DNA of 64,000 nt from a virus. Numbering within the stretch: the first letter of the stretch is position 1; the number at the start of each line of letters is the position of its first letter. Under the pieces are notes generated by a model, which worked only from the letters and a program-made list of their open reading frames with translations, had not been told where the DNA came from and searched no databases. Positions 43,611-50,994 of the stretch are shown here, one piece after another. A program made the position numbers and the translations under genes. The stretch spans positions 62,001 through 126,000 of the IMG/VR virus record IMGVR_UViG_3300002835_000015; one strand, written 5' to 3'.

Positions 43611-44204
43611 TTATATCTCCTTGAGTTGAGAAATGCTTATTAAAAATCCACCATGCTCCTTGTCATTTATCCTATATGGAAATCCCATCATTTTTACTAT
43701 CTTATCATCTACTGTTTGTACTGTTTTGACTAATTTTCTATTCATTTTTAAGCAAGATTTCAATTCATCAAAAAGATCTTCTCTATCTTCTTCTTTTATA
43801 TAATTGAGCCAATCATAACCTTCTACACTGTTAATAACTTCTTGTGTTAATTCATAAAAATTATTATTGGTCCAAGTTAGTCTACCATGATCATCTGTTT
43901 CAAATAATGCCGCATCATTATAGTGAAGTGCGGCTTTTGTTCTTTGTTCTATAACTTTTTGTCTTTTTTCCATCCTATTAACGGTAGATCTTAAGTCTAC
44001 AATAGCGTCTTTTAGGCTATTTCCACCATTAGTTGTTAGTTCTTTTTTGATTGTTTCTAATGATCTACCAACTTCTTCCTGCCCTTTAACAAATTTAACT
44101 GTTGGTTTTATTACCTTGACCCACATTAAGCTAAAAAATGTTCCTAGACCACCAATGATAGTAAATATAAAGGTGATATGTTCTGGACTTTTTATGTCTA
44201 GCAT
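43611..44204 (-). CDS. Membrane-anchored coiled-coil PAS-domain protein
   Basis: The 197-residue protein has one N-terminal span (HITFIFTIIGGLGTFFSLMWVKV), a coiled coil (VGRSLETIKKELTTNGGNSLKDAIVDL and MEKRQKVIEQ), and a PAS-like domain: AALFETDDHGRLTWTNNNFYELT, GYDWLNYIKEEDRED, and a C-terminal GGFLISISQL strand. PAS domains bind small ligands or sense redox state, usually to control kinases, but no kinase domain follows. In a lysis-like block, it may time holin action or sense infection state; this is speculative. Confidence 0.7.
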   Translation of the reverse strand: MLDIKSPEHITFIFTIIGGLGTFFSLMWVKVIKPTVKFVKGQEEVGRSLETIKKELTTNGGNSLKDAIVDLRSTVNRMEKRQKVIEQRTKAALHYNDAALFETDDHGRLTWTNNNFYELTQEVINSVEGYDWLNYIKEEDREDLFDELKSCLKMNRKLVKTVQTVDDKIVKMMGFPYRINDKEHGGFLISISQLKEI

Positions 44205-44219
44205 AATTGCCTCCGTAGG

Positions 44220-44267
44220 AAAAAGAAGGATAAAGTGCCTTAAGATTTCTCAAAAGGCACTTATCCA
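44220..44267 (-). terminator. Strong intrinsic terminator after virion protein gene
   Basis: On the minus strand a 13-bp stem (GGATAAGTGCCTT pairing with AAGGCACTTTATCC, one bulge) spans 44229-44267 and is followed by TTCTTTTTCC. It ends the transcript of the 205-residue virion-type protein. Confidence 0.85.
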
Positions 44268-44278
44268 AAAATAACGAC

Positions 44279-44896
44279 TTATTCGTTACTATCTTTAGCC
44301 TTGTAGGCAACATTACGAGTTGGTAAAGCTGCTCCAAATCTATAGGTAAGTTCACCGGGAACTGCTCTACTAGTACTTGCAGCATCATCAACGGCTGGGA
44401 AGTTACCGCTGGTAGCTCTATAAGTTACAGCAGTACCAGCACCAGTACCTCTGGTAAGACCGGGGAAATTGCCACTAGATGGAGTTGCAAGAACATTAAA
44501 TGTTCTTGTAGCATATGAACCAAACTGAGTAGTCTTTAGATTCTTATTAACTACGGCTTCTGTAGCACCACCGGGGATAGTTAAAATAGTTGAAGATGAT
44601 CCATTGATTTTACCAGCATTGGTATCACCAGCGGCCATTAATAGAAATTCGCTACCAGCGGGTGGAGTATATGCAAAAGTGCCACCCTCTTTTGCCCTTG
44701 TTACACCGTGTGGATCACGAAAATTATTTGGGGCTGTAGGTGTATCTTCAGTTACAACTGTACCATAGCCCGGAACGTCAGCTAAATTGTTGATAAGTGA
44801 TAGATCTGTTAGATTTTCACTAACAGCACCGCCATTTAGAACAACGCCACCGTCATTATTGTATGCATTTGCAGAAACTGCTTTTTGGGATGCCAT
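44279..44896 (-). CDS. Virion-type structural protein, monocistronic
   Basis: The 205-residue protein is rich in Ala, Gly, Thr and Ser, with beta-type sequence (TFNVLATPSSGNFPGL, YRATSGNFPAVDD) and near-repeats 'SGNFP' at two places. There are no membrane spans. It stands alone: a candidate GTGTATA promoter lies after the sigma gene and a strong terminator directly follows, a pattern seen for abundant capsid, decoration or tail-tube proteins. AGGAGAA precedes the ATG. Fold family not recognised; abundant virion protein is an inference. Confidence 0.65.
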   Translation of the reverse strand: MASQKAVSANAYNNDGGVVLNGGAVSENLTDLSLINNLADVPGYGTVVTEDTPTAPNNFRDPHGVTRAKEGGTFAYTPPAGSEFLLMAAGDTNAGKINGSSSTILTIPGGATEAVVNKNLKTTQFGSYATRTFNVLATPSSGNFPGLTRGTGAGTAVTYRATSGNFPAVDDAASTSRAVPGELTYRFGAALPTRNVAYKAKDSNE

Positions 44897-44968
44897 ATTA
44901 TTCTCCTTTTATTAAATAAAATTTGCAAAGTAATAATTCCGCATCCTTTTATAGTCCAGTTCCTAAAA

Positions 44969-44978
44969 TTATATACAC
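44969..44978 (-). promoter_or_regulatory. Candidate phage-type promoter element GTGTATATAA
   Basis: GTGTATATAA on the minus strand lies in the gap between the sigma-like gene and the virion protein gene, about 72 bases before the ATG at 44896. It matches the GTGTATA core seen upstream of other isolated genes. Confidence 0.4.
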
Positions 44979-44980
44979 AT

Positions 44981-45460
44981 TTAACAGAATTTATCTTTTA
45001 TGTTGTCTGCAAGTTTGTGGATTTTACGTCTAATACTTTCCCTATTTTTACCACGTTTTTCAGATATTTCTGCTATAGTCATATTGCTAAGTCTATCTTC
45101 AATCAAATCCCTATCTTCTGAATTCTTAAACTCGTCCATTAGATCAATACTAAAAAATGGATCTGTATTGGATGCTATATTTTGGTGCAACATTCCAAAA
45201 GACTTATTTTTATTGGCAAACTTAATCTCCTTCATGCACTCAATAAACACGCCCTTATATAGATAAGTTGTAAATTTAGCTCCCTTTTCTGCATTGTAGT
45301 TAACGAATGTTTTCCATAACGCATTAAGTTGGCAAGTCTTTATAGAATCAGCATCTAATTGATTTCTAAATCTCTTAGAAGCCTTATTCATAATTTTAAC
45401 AATATTTTCATCCTTAAGGGCAACCTGTATCTTATCATCTATGCAATTACTCATCATCAA
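44981..45460 (-). CDS. RNA polymerase sigma factor (gp55-like late sigma)
   Basis: The 159-residue protein resembles a small sigma-70-family factor. LDADSIKTCQLNALWKTFVNYNAEKGAKFTTYLYKGVF corresponds to region 2 (compare D-L-x-Q-E-G...KFD...G-x-F-x-TYA), and a C-terminal helix-turn-helix IEDRLSNMTIAEISEKRGKNRESIRRKI corresponds to region 4. Region 1 and full region 3 are missing, as in T4 gp55. It probably directs host polymerase to phage late promoters. AGGAG lies before a run of ATG codons at 45460-45454. It is directly upstream of a monocistronic virion gene. Confidence 0.75.
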   Translation of the reverse strand: MMMSNCIDDKIQVALKDENIVKIMNKASKRFRNQLDADSIKTCQLNALWKTFVNYNAEKGAKFTTYLYKGVFIECMKEIKFANKNKSFGMLHQNIASNTDPFFSIDLMDEFKNSEDRDLIEDRLSNMTIAEISEKRGKNRESIRRKIHKLADNIKDKFC

Positions 45461-45902
45461 ATTCTCCTTTTATAAGTTCTTGTTCAATATCAAATCTTAT
45501 ATTCTGAAAATCAAACATCTGTCCTATACCAACAAAAAATCTATAACGACTAAAGATTTTTAGTATCTCAATACCGGGCATTTTATTGAGTTTATTTTTT
45601 ATGGCTGGTGTAATATCGAAGTTTGTGTGACCAATCCAGCAGTCAAAATTAGCTAACATAGATATATCATCTATTACCTGCGGAGTGAGTGGCAACATCT
45701 TATGCAAAGCTGCTGACATCATATCTTTTTTATTGTCTTCATCTTCATATGATTCGTCTTCATCATCGTCATCGTCTTCTTCACCCAAAATATCTTCTTC
45801 TGCTTCTGGCATCATATTCTGTATTATATTCTGTAATATGGGGCATGATAATTGTTTTTCAATATAATCTTCATATTTTTGCCATCCTATTTTTTTAGAC
45901 AT
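45447..45902 (-). CDS. Acidic protein of unknown function
   Basis: The 151-residue protein has a strongly acidic middle (EDILGEEDDDDDEDESYEDED) between a basic N-terminal helix and a C-terminal part, ISMLANFDCWIGHTNFDIT and SRYRFFVGIGQMFDF. Acidic DNA-mimic or chaperone-like proteins have this make-up, but no family is recognised. Its stop overlaps the start of the sigma-like gene by 14 bases, so translation is coupled and a regulatory partnership is possible. Confidence 0.55.
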   Translation of the reverse strand: MSKKIGWQKYEDYIEKQLSCPILQNIIQNMMPEAEEDILGEEDDDDDEDESYEDEDNKKDMMSAALHKMLPLTPQVIDDISMLANFDCWIGHTNFDITPAIKNKLNKMPGIEILKIFSRYRFFVGIGQMFDFQNIRFDIEQELIKGEFDDE

Positions 45903-45911
45903 ATATGACTC

Positions 45912-46283
45912 CTATTTTGTGAAAACTTCAGACGGTTTTATACAAGGTTCATCCGCCTTACTATCTTTATGCCCATTTATGATTTTTGCTTTAGTATCTT
46001 TACTAATAAGATTGAAAATTTTAATTAGACAATCTTCTCTACCTTCTTCTACAAGGGCATTTTTTACTATATTCATAGTTTCTAGTATCGCCCTATCTTC
46101 TGCTAAAGTGTCGATTATATAACACAGTGATTCAATAGATTCATCACTATAATCCTCCAGTTCTACATCCACTATCGTAGAATCTGAACCTTTAGAAACT
46201 ATATAACTTATTTTTGCTAAAACTTCATTAGGTTCTGAAACTTGTTCATTATCTGGTTTTTTCTTGAAGAAATTAAATAACAT
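45912..46283 (-). CDS. Unknown helical protein
   Basis: The 123-residue product starts MLFNFFKKKPDNEQ and is mainly alpha-helical (SIESLCYIIDTLAEDRAILETM, NIVKNALVEEGREDCLIKIFNLI), like a small adaptor or scaffold. It lies between the sigma-linked acidic gene and a glycosyltransferase gene, overlapping the latter by 11 bases. No family recognised. Confidence 0.5.
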   Translation of the reverse strand: MLFNFFKKKPDNEQVSEPNEVLAKISYIVSKGSDSTIVDVELEDYSDESIESLCYIIDTLAEDRAILETMNIVKNALVEEGREDCLIKIFNLISKDTKAKIINGHKDSKADEPCIKPSEVFTK

Positions 46284-47346
46284 TTAATATTTTTCTCCCG
46301 GTGTTTTTCCAGCTAAAATTTTTAGCAGTTGTAATTCCATATTCGTTAACAGTTAAACTATTAGTTATATTTAGTTCATGGATATTTTGCATATATTTTA
46401 TAGCAATATTTTTGGCCCTATTATCTATCCTAGCCCAATTACCTTGACCGTGAAACCATTTACCGTCATATGCAGTTTCGGTTTCTTCTATAGGTATTAA
46501 CAATGCATTATTAGAGTTACAAAATTCTGTATGGGCAGAATAATCTGTGGCTATTACACGTTTTCCACAAGCCATCATTTCTAATAGCTCTAAATTCCAC
46601 CCCTCTGCTCTTGCTGGAAATATTCCACAATGAGTTTGGGACATTATATTATACACTTCTTGCTGAGTGTTCTGTCGTGGAATAATATGTATTTTAGATC
46701 CCAGTTTAGACTTTTTATATAGATTTATCCATTCATTTTGTTCCTGCTCTGTGCAGAAAGGATTTTCGCACATCATGAATAGTTCTACATTATCATCTTC
46801 GTTAAACGCTGAGTTAAATATATCAACTAATACATCATGCCCCTTTCTTATTTCCCATTTACCACAATTAAAAAATCTTGTTGGACTATTTTGTGGCATT
46901 TCAGACGGCTGAAAAATAGATGAATCAACACCCAGCGGGACTACTATAACGTTAGATTCTTCAATAGTTGTATTATTTAATACTATTTTCTTAGCCCATT
47001 CTGAACATACAAACACTCTATCTAAAGATTGAAGTTGATGCTTTTCAAAATCATTAAACTTATCCAACTCAAATATCGGAAACCCTATTCTGGTTCCTTT
47101 GCCAGCAAATTGTGCCATATCATGTTGATGCCATATTTTAATACATGGGGCATTATAATCATAAAACTGAGAATTTTTTATACATTTAGAGATTATGTCG
47201 GCATCTTCTTGATTTGTTACTTGAGGTTGTCCTATCATGAATAAAGAAACTTCTATGGATTTAGATAGTTCTTTGATAATGTTTAAGGATGATACGCCGT
47301 AACCAAGCTGATTAATTGGGGCCATTACATTAATTTTAGTATTCAT
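46273..47346 (-). CDS. GT4-family glycosyltransferase
   Basis: The 357-residue GT-B enzyme has NVMAPINQLGYGVSSLNI at the N-terminus, RVFVCSEWAKKIVLNN and VIVVPLGVDSSIFQPSE at the domain border, then FFNCGKWEIRKGHDVLVDIF starting the donor domain and FPARAEGWNLELLEMMACGKRVIATDYS as the GT4 donor site (A-E-G-x-x-L-x-x-x-E-M-x-A-C-G-x-x-V-I-A). It adds a further sugar-transfer activity away from the main island. Neighbouring genes overlap it at both ends. Confidence 0.9.
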   Translation of the reverse strand: MNTKINVMAPINQLGYGVSSLNIIKELSKSIEVSLFMIGQPQVTNQEDADIISKCIKNSQFYDYNAPCIKIWHQHDMAQFAGKGTRIGFPIFELDKFNDFEKHQLQSLDRVFVCSEWAKKIVLNNTTIEESNVIVVPLGVDSSIFQPSEMPQNSPTRFFNCGKWEIRKGHDVLVDIFNSAFNEDDNVELFMMCENPFCTEQEQNEWINLYKKSKLGSKIHIIPRQNTQQEVYNIMSQTHCGIFPARAEGWNLELLEMMACGKRVIATDYSAHTEFCNSNNALLIPIEETETAYDGKWFHGQGNWARIDNRAKNIAIKYMQNIHELNITNSLTVNEYGITTAKNFSWKNTGRKILNVI

Positions 47347-47896
47347 AGTTTATTTTGTTATTCCTAAAAAAGAACCATCGTTTTAGTTTTGTTACGTCTT
47401 CTTCTTGATTTATATAGCTAAGATAGTTTAATACCTCGCTCAGAGAATTAAATATATGTTCGTGTGGCAACATAAAGAATAACCAATTGGGTGCTTGGCT
47501 TTTACCCTGTTCGCACCATATTAAAACTGGCTTTTTCTCCCTATTAGCTGTTACTATCTCTTCGTATGTTCCACAAGCATGAATATTAAGATCAATATGA
47601 GCAATAATGAAGTCAGATATATCTACACATCGCAAATCTGCACTGCGTATTATACCAAATTTCTCTTTGATCTTTTCATACTTTTCTGTCTCTTTGTAGT
47701 ATTCTATCCAGTGCCTAGTCTCTTCATCTTCAATAACCCCATTGATTGGTTTGTCGCACGGGTCAATGACAGTTACCCCTAGTTCGTTTAGATATGGAGT
47801 TATTCGCTTACGCCAAGTAGTTCCACCGTCTGGAACTCTATCCATAGCACCAACTAAATAAACTCTCATGCCAACTAAGTTATTTATTGAATCCAT
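47336..47896 (-). CDS. Nucleoside 2-deoxyribosyltransferase-like protein
   Basis: The 186-residue protein starts MRVYLVGAMDRVPDGG, typical of this fold, and carries the key motif DISDFIIAHIDLNIHACGTYEEIVTANREKKPVLIW (SD-x-x-x-A...G-T-x-x-E-x-x-x-A, with the catalytic-type Glu). The enzyme family moves or hydrolyses deoxyribose from nucleosides or modified bases. Here it lies next to a cytidine-deaminase-fold gene, so a base-salvage role is likely. The substrate cannot be told from sequence. Confidence 0.7.
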   Translation of the reverse strand: MDSINNLVGMRVYLVGAMDRVPDGGTTWRKRITPYLNELGVTVIDPCDKPINGVIEDEETRHWIEYYKETEKYEKIKEKFGIIRSADLRCVDISDFIIAHIDLNIHACGTYEEIVTANREKKPVLIWCEQGKSQAPNWLFFMLPHEHIFNSLSEVLNYLSYINQEEDVTKLKRWFFFRNNKINYEY

Positions 47897-48287
47897 TGTC
47901 TATGCTCCACCATACTTTGTTAATACCTAGAGATCTCATTATTCTATCACACTTATCGCACGGCTGACTACATCTTAATTCGCCACGCTTATTTAGTCTT
48001 ATAATAACCATTTTGAGGCTATTATCTATATAATATTTACCCCATAAACGAGATATTAGATCAGTTTCTGCGTGAAAGTAAGGGTATTCACTATCTGTAT
48101 TGAACCTTTTAGCTAATACTAGTGCTTGAGTATGGGTTTTCTCTGGATTGTTTTGCCCTATTGCAAGAAGTTTATTTTTCTTGTATCCAAAAGCAAAGTG
48201 AAAAAATTTATTCTTAGTTTGTCTTTCCTCTTTGGCTTTAGGTAAAAGGCTCAGTGCTATTTCAAGTGATTGATCTATTATATTCAT
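47880..48287 (-). CDS. Cytidine-deaminase-fold protein
   Basis: The 135-residue protein has the zinc signature of the deaminase superfamily: PYFHAETDLISRL (HAE) and CSQPCDKCDRIMRSLGI (P-C-x-x-C). The N-terminus (FHFAFGYKKNKLLAIGQNNPEKTHT) resembles phage dCMP/cytidine deaminases. A separate dCMP deaminase gene is at 50003, so the substrate here is probably different. It overlaps genes on both sides and neighbours the deoxyribosyltransferase. Confidence 0.75.
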   Translation of the reverse strand: MNIIDQSLEIALSLLPKAKEERQTKNKFFHFAFGYKKNKLLAIGQNNPEKTHTQALVLAKRFNTDSEYPYFHAETDLISRLWGKYYIDNSLKMVIIRLNKRGELRCSQPCDKCDRIMRSLGINKVWWSIDNGFNK

Positions 48288-48784
48288 GAGAAATCTATAG
48301 TATTGATAGTAATAAGCTTGATAAATTCTTGAATACTAGTTACTTTATGATTATCAAAAGCTTGTTTGGTTTTCTGTTTTGCTTCTGTCTTTTTGTATCC
48401 AAGTGCTACAAGCGAACTAATACAATCATTGTAAAGTTGCTCATCTCGTACTGGTTTTGGTTTAGGGGTTGTTGTTGTTGGTGTAATAGTAGGTATGGTT
48501 GCCGGTTGATTAATGACGGGGTTATTTTTCTTAGGTTTGGGCTTATCTGCAACGGTGCGTTTTGGTACACTCTTGACAGCACAGCTTTGTGTTGGTACAA
48601 CCTTTACTTGTTTTGGTTTTTCAATATACGTGTAGTCTTCTACATATCCAATAACAAACTTATCTAGCTTGTTGAAGCTAATTGATTTGCCCTCAATGTA
48701 TGCCTTATATGTATAAAAAATTGTTAAGCAAATGATAACAAATGCCCAAAAATTTCCAACGCTAGGATGTGGCTGTGGGTTCAT
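48284..48784 (-). CDS. Membrane-anchored protein with RuvA domain III-like C-terminus
   Basis: The 166-residue protein has one N-terminal span (VGNFWAFVIICLTIFYTYKAYI), a long Pro/Thr/Lys linker, and a C-terminal helical domain, LYNDCISSLVALGYKKTEAKQK, that looks like RuvA domain III ('D-x-x-x-A-L-x-x-L-G-Y-x-x-x-E-A'). In RuvA this part binds the RuvB motor. Fusion to a membrane anchor is odd. A sigma-70-type promoter (48802-48829) and AGTAGGA ribosome site precede it. The resemblance is short, so function is open. Confidence 0.55.
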   Translation of the reverse strand: MNPQPHPSVGNFWAFVIICLTIFYTYKAYIEGKSISFNKLDKFVIGYVEDYTYIEKPKQVKVVPTQSCAVKSVPKRTVADKPKPKKNNPVINQPATIPTITPTTTTPKPKPVRDEQLYNDCISSLVALGYKKTEAKQKTKQAFDNHKVTSIQEFIKLITINTIDFS

Positions 48785-48801
48785 AATTTTTTCCTACTGT
48801 G

Positions 48802-48829
48802 ATCATACCATAACTATCGTCACAGTCAA
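48802..48829 (-). promoter_or_regulatory. Sigma-70-type promoter upstream of membrane gene
   Basis: On the minus strand TTGACT (48829-48824) and TATGAT (48807-48802) are 16 bases apart, between the SSB terminator and the ATG at 48784. It would restart transcription for the deaminase/deoxyribosyltransferase unit. Confidence 0.7.
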
Positions 48830-48840
48830 GACGCAAACTT

Positions 48841-48877
48841 AAAAAAAATGGCCCGAAGCACAAGGCGACGGGCCATT
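48841..48877 (-). terminator. Intrinsic terminator after ssb
   Basis: Minus-strand AATGGCCCG (48877-48869) pairs with CGGGCCATT (48855-48847) and is followed by a T run (complement of the A8 at 48841-48848). It closes the transcript that ends with ssb. Confidence 0.9.
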
Positions 48878-48901
48878 CCTTAGACAGATTGACTATCCAT
48901 T

Positions 48902-49234
48902 TCACTCTTTAGAGTCTTGCCCTACAATTCCAGACGGGCCTAAAGAAATTTCATCTGCCATTACGCAGATAGAGTTCTTTTGATTCCCATCCTTATCTTG
49001 ATAATCATCAATTTTTAGCTTCCCTTGAACGCCAACCAATCTGCCCTTCTTTAGATGATCCTTTAATGCTTCAGCCATTTTTCCAAAACATAGGATATTT
49101 AAGAATAGAGTATCTTCATTGCGACGATCATTCACGGCCATACGAAACTTTGCCATAGCAGTACCCTTTTGGGTTGTGCTTAATTCCGCATCCTTTGTTA
49201 ATCTGCCACAACCTAACCATGTATTAATATTCAT
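48902..49234 (-). CDS. ssb: Single-stranded DNA-binding protein
   Basis: The 110-residue protein aligns well with the bacterial SSB OB-fold: WLGCGRLTKDAELSTTQKGTAMAKFRMAVN, FLNILCFGKMAEALKDHLKKGRLVGVQGKL and YQDKDGNQKNSICVMADEI. The acidic tip is only DSKE, shorter than the usual C-terminal tail that binds partner proteins. It would coat ssDNA at the phage fork. It is followed by a strong terminator and is the last gene of a unit starting near rII. Another SSB-like gene lies next to dnaE. Confidence 0.92.
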   Translation of the reverse strand: MNINTWLGCGRLTKDAELSTTQKGTAMAKFRMAVNDRRNEDTLFLNILCFGKMAEALKDHLKKGRLVGVQGKLKIDDYQDKDGNQKNSICVMADEISLGPSGIVGQDSKE

Positions 49235-49238
49235 GCTA

Positions 49239-49556
49239 TCATACCTCCAATGCTGAACGAATTCTACCTCTTACTACCTGTGTATTGCCACGATTATAAG
49301 TGCCTAGTGTAGCACTGTATACGTTTCTAGCAATTGATCGCGGAATACCCAGAAGTCGAGCAGCGAACTCTGTATCTTCACGATTATTACGAAAAAATCC
49401 AAACCCAGACTTGTGTGCTAAAGCAGTAATTGGATTTAATGTTACACCCTTGTAGTGACCACTTTGAATGGTGGCAACAACACGATTATGATTAATATCC
49501 CAATGATATGCATCAGCTAGGTTTGATAGTCTGTCAAAAAATTCAGTATAATTCAT
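49239..49556 (-). CDS. Unknown small protein
   Basis: Starting at ATG 49556 (AAGGAG upstream), the 105-residue product begins with a helical region (YTEFFDRLSNLADAYHWDI) and then has a conserved-looking TIQSGHYKGVTLNPITALAHKSG and a basic C-terminal end (TYNRGNTQVVRGRIRSALEV). It precedes ssb by four bases. The basic, Arg-rich end suggests nucleic-acid contact. No family recognised. Confidence 0.55.
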   Translation of the reverse strand: MNYTEFFDRLSNLADAYHWDINHNRVVATIQSGHYKGVTLNPITALAHKSGFGFFRNNREDTEFAARLLGIPRSIARNVYSATLGTYNRGNTQVVRGRIRSALEV

Positions 49557-49557
49557 A

Positions 49558-49737
49558 TCAATCTCCTTCTTCATTGCTATTTAATTCTTCGAAAACTTGA
49601 ACATCTTTAACGCCATTTTGCACATAAGCCTTTAGTTGCTCAATCTCATTTTGAATTAAAGCCTGCTGCTTTGTCAATTCTTCAATCCTTTGAGCAACAT
49701 TTTGCAAATGTGCTTTTGCCATTTCTACAACCGTCAT
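49558..49737 (-). CDS. Small coiled-coil protein
   Basis: Using ATG 49737 with AAGGAG nine bases upstream gives a 59-residue product. VEMAKAHLQNVAQRIEELTKQ and QALIQNEIEQLKAYV form a clear heptad coiled coil, and the C-terminus is acidic. A longer start at 49797 overlaps the previous gene (ATGA) and is possible. Function unknown. Confidence 0.5.
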   Translation of the reverse strand: MTVVEMAKAHLQNVAQRIEELTKQQALIQNEIEQLKAYVQNGVKDVQVFEELNSNEEGD

Positions 49738-49793
49738 ATCTTTTTCTCCTTGTTCTTTCACCTTGTTATACCCATTAGTACTGTCAAAAACAA

Positions 49794-50006
49794 TCATGGT
49801 TTTTGTTCATATGTCATATAATCTAAAACTTGAAGATGAGTCCAATTAGGTTGATAATTGTCATCTGTTCCAAGTCTAGCAATATCTATATATTCACTTT
49901 CTAGCCTGACTACTAGTTCTGCAAGAAATTCTAGCTTGTTTGAGTAAACACATTCCTCTATCATATCTAGAGTCTCTTTTACTGTGCGTTTATTATTAGT
50001 ACTCAT
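49794..50006 (-). CDS. Small helical protein
   Basis: The 70-residue product (MSTNNKRTVKETLDMIEE...) starts at an ATGA overlap with the deaminase stop. It is mostly helical, with LEFLAELVVRLESEYID, and ends TYEQKP. It has no recognisable motif. The coupling suggests coexpression with the nucleotide genes. Confidence 0.45.
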   Translation of the reverse strand: MSTNNKRTVKETLDMIEECVYSNKLEFLAELVVRLESEYIDIARLGTDDNYQPNWTHLQVLDYMTYEQKP

Positions 50007-50428
50007 GTTTGATACTCCACACATTCGACATCAGATTCATGAAATAATTCCCTTGATAATTCAAAGTCTTTTTCCCATCTATCTATTTTGTTTACGAATG
50101 AAACTATTCTGCTTATTCCTGACTGTATTATTAAACCAGCACATCTTGGACATGGCATAAATGGGTAAGTATATAAAGTACATCCTTCTACAGATTTATT
50201 AGCAAATAAGATTGCATTTATCTCGCCGTGTACAATAATATTATACTTTGTATCTCTCTCTTTCAGTCTATCATTATCTTCTATATGTTTAGGAAAACCA
50301 TTATATCCAACAGAGACTATTCTATTATTTTTATCAACTATGACAGCACCAACTTTAGTCGATGGATCTTTAGACCATCCAGAAATAAATTTAGCTAAAT
50401 CAAGAAACCTATAATCCCATTTAGACAT
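50003..50428 (-). CDS. dCMP deaminase
   Basis: The 141-residue enzyme shows DPSTKVGAVIVDKNNRIVSVGYNGFP, the zinc motif IVHGEINAIL (HAE-type, read H-G-E) and YPFMPCPRCAGLIIQSGI (P-C-x-x-C). It deaminates dCMP to dUMP, the substrate of ThyX. Starting at ATG 50428, it overlaps the last stop base of the methyltransferase-like gene (TAATG). Near it are GMP reductase, rII and thyX genes, so the region serves nucleotide supply. Confidence 0.93.
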   Translation of the reverse strand: MSKWDYRFLDLAKFISGWSKDPSTKVGAVIVDKNNRIVSVGYNGFPKHIEDNDRLKERDTKYNIIVHGEINAILFANKSVEGCTLYTYPFMPCPRCAGLIIQSGISRIVSFVNKIDRWEKDFELSRELFHESDVECVEYQT

Positions 50429-50994
50429 TATAATTCCCAAACTATTTGATAGCCATCAAAAATAGGATCTATACCTATGTTCTTCATAAATTGTTTAACG
50501 TATTTACCTTTACCGTGTCCATTTTCAAAATTGTCATCTACAGCAATTATAGTTCCGGCAGAACATGAAGGCCAAATACATAACAATTCCATAATATGGT
50601 GCATAGATGATGGGTGAGGATTGTTATGATCAAAATCGTAAGAATCTAGATACAAAAGATCTACTGTTTTGTTTATTTCTCTCAACTGTTTATTCATATG
50701 AAATAAATAAGAAACTGAATCAGAACATATAAGACTTATATTTTTAGTTATACTTTTTGCTAATTCTATATTATATGGATTTATATCTATTGAATAACAT
50801 TGACCTTTATTGTCTTGAATAAACTTATCAAATATTACAGTTGACATTCCAGCACCGTAATCATTTACTTGTCTTACACAGCCAGTTTCTATAATCAACG
50901 GACTATCTTTTTTTGATAATTTGTCAATCATCAATTGAAAAGATTCTTTGCGTAATCCATTATTGTTTATTATTTCTTGTAATTCCAGTTCCAT
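50428..50994 (-). CDS. SAM-dependent methyltransferase (class I)
   Basis: The 188-residue protein has the class I cofactor loop in SPLIIETGCVRQVNDYGAGM and the acidic strand CYSIDINPYNIELAK, then ICSDSVSYLF and VDLLYLDSYDFDHNNPHPSS, in the order of Methyltransf_24-type enzymes. The end (GTIIAVDDNFENGHGKGKYV) fits this family's 'DD' strand. The substrate may be a sugar, nucleotide or small molecule. It lies between GMP reductase and dCMP deaminase genes with overlaps. Confidence 0.75.
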   Translation of the reverse strand: MELELQEIINNNGLRKESFQLMIDKLSKKDSPLIIETGCVRQVNDYGAGMSTVIFDKFIQDNKGQCYSIDINPYNIELAKSITKNISLICSDSVSYLFHMNKQLREINKTVDLLYLDSYDFDHNNPHPSSMHHIMELLCIWPSCSAGTIIAVDDNFENGHGKGKYVKQFMKNIGIDPIFDGYQIVWEL

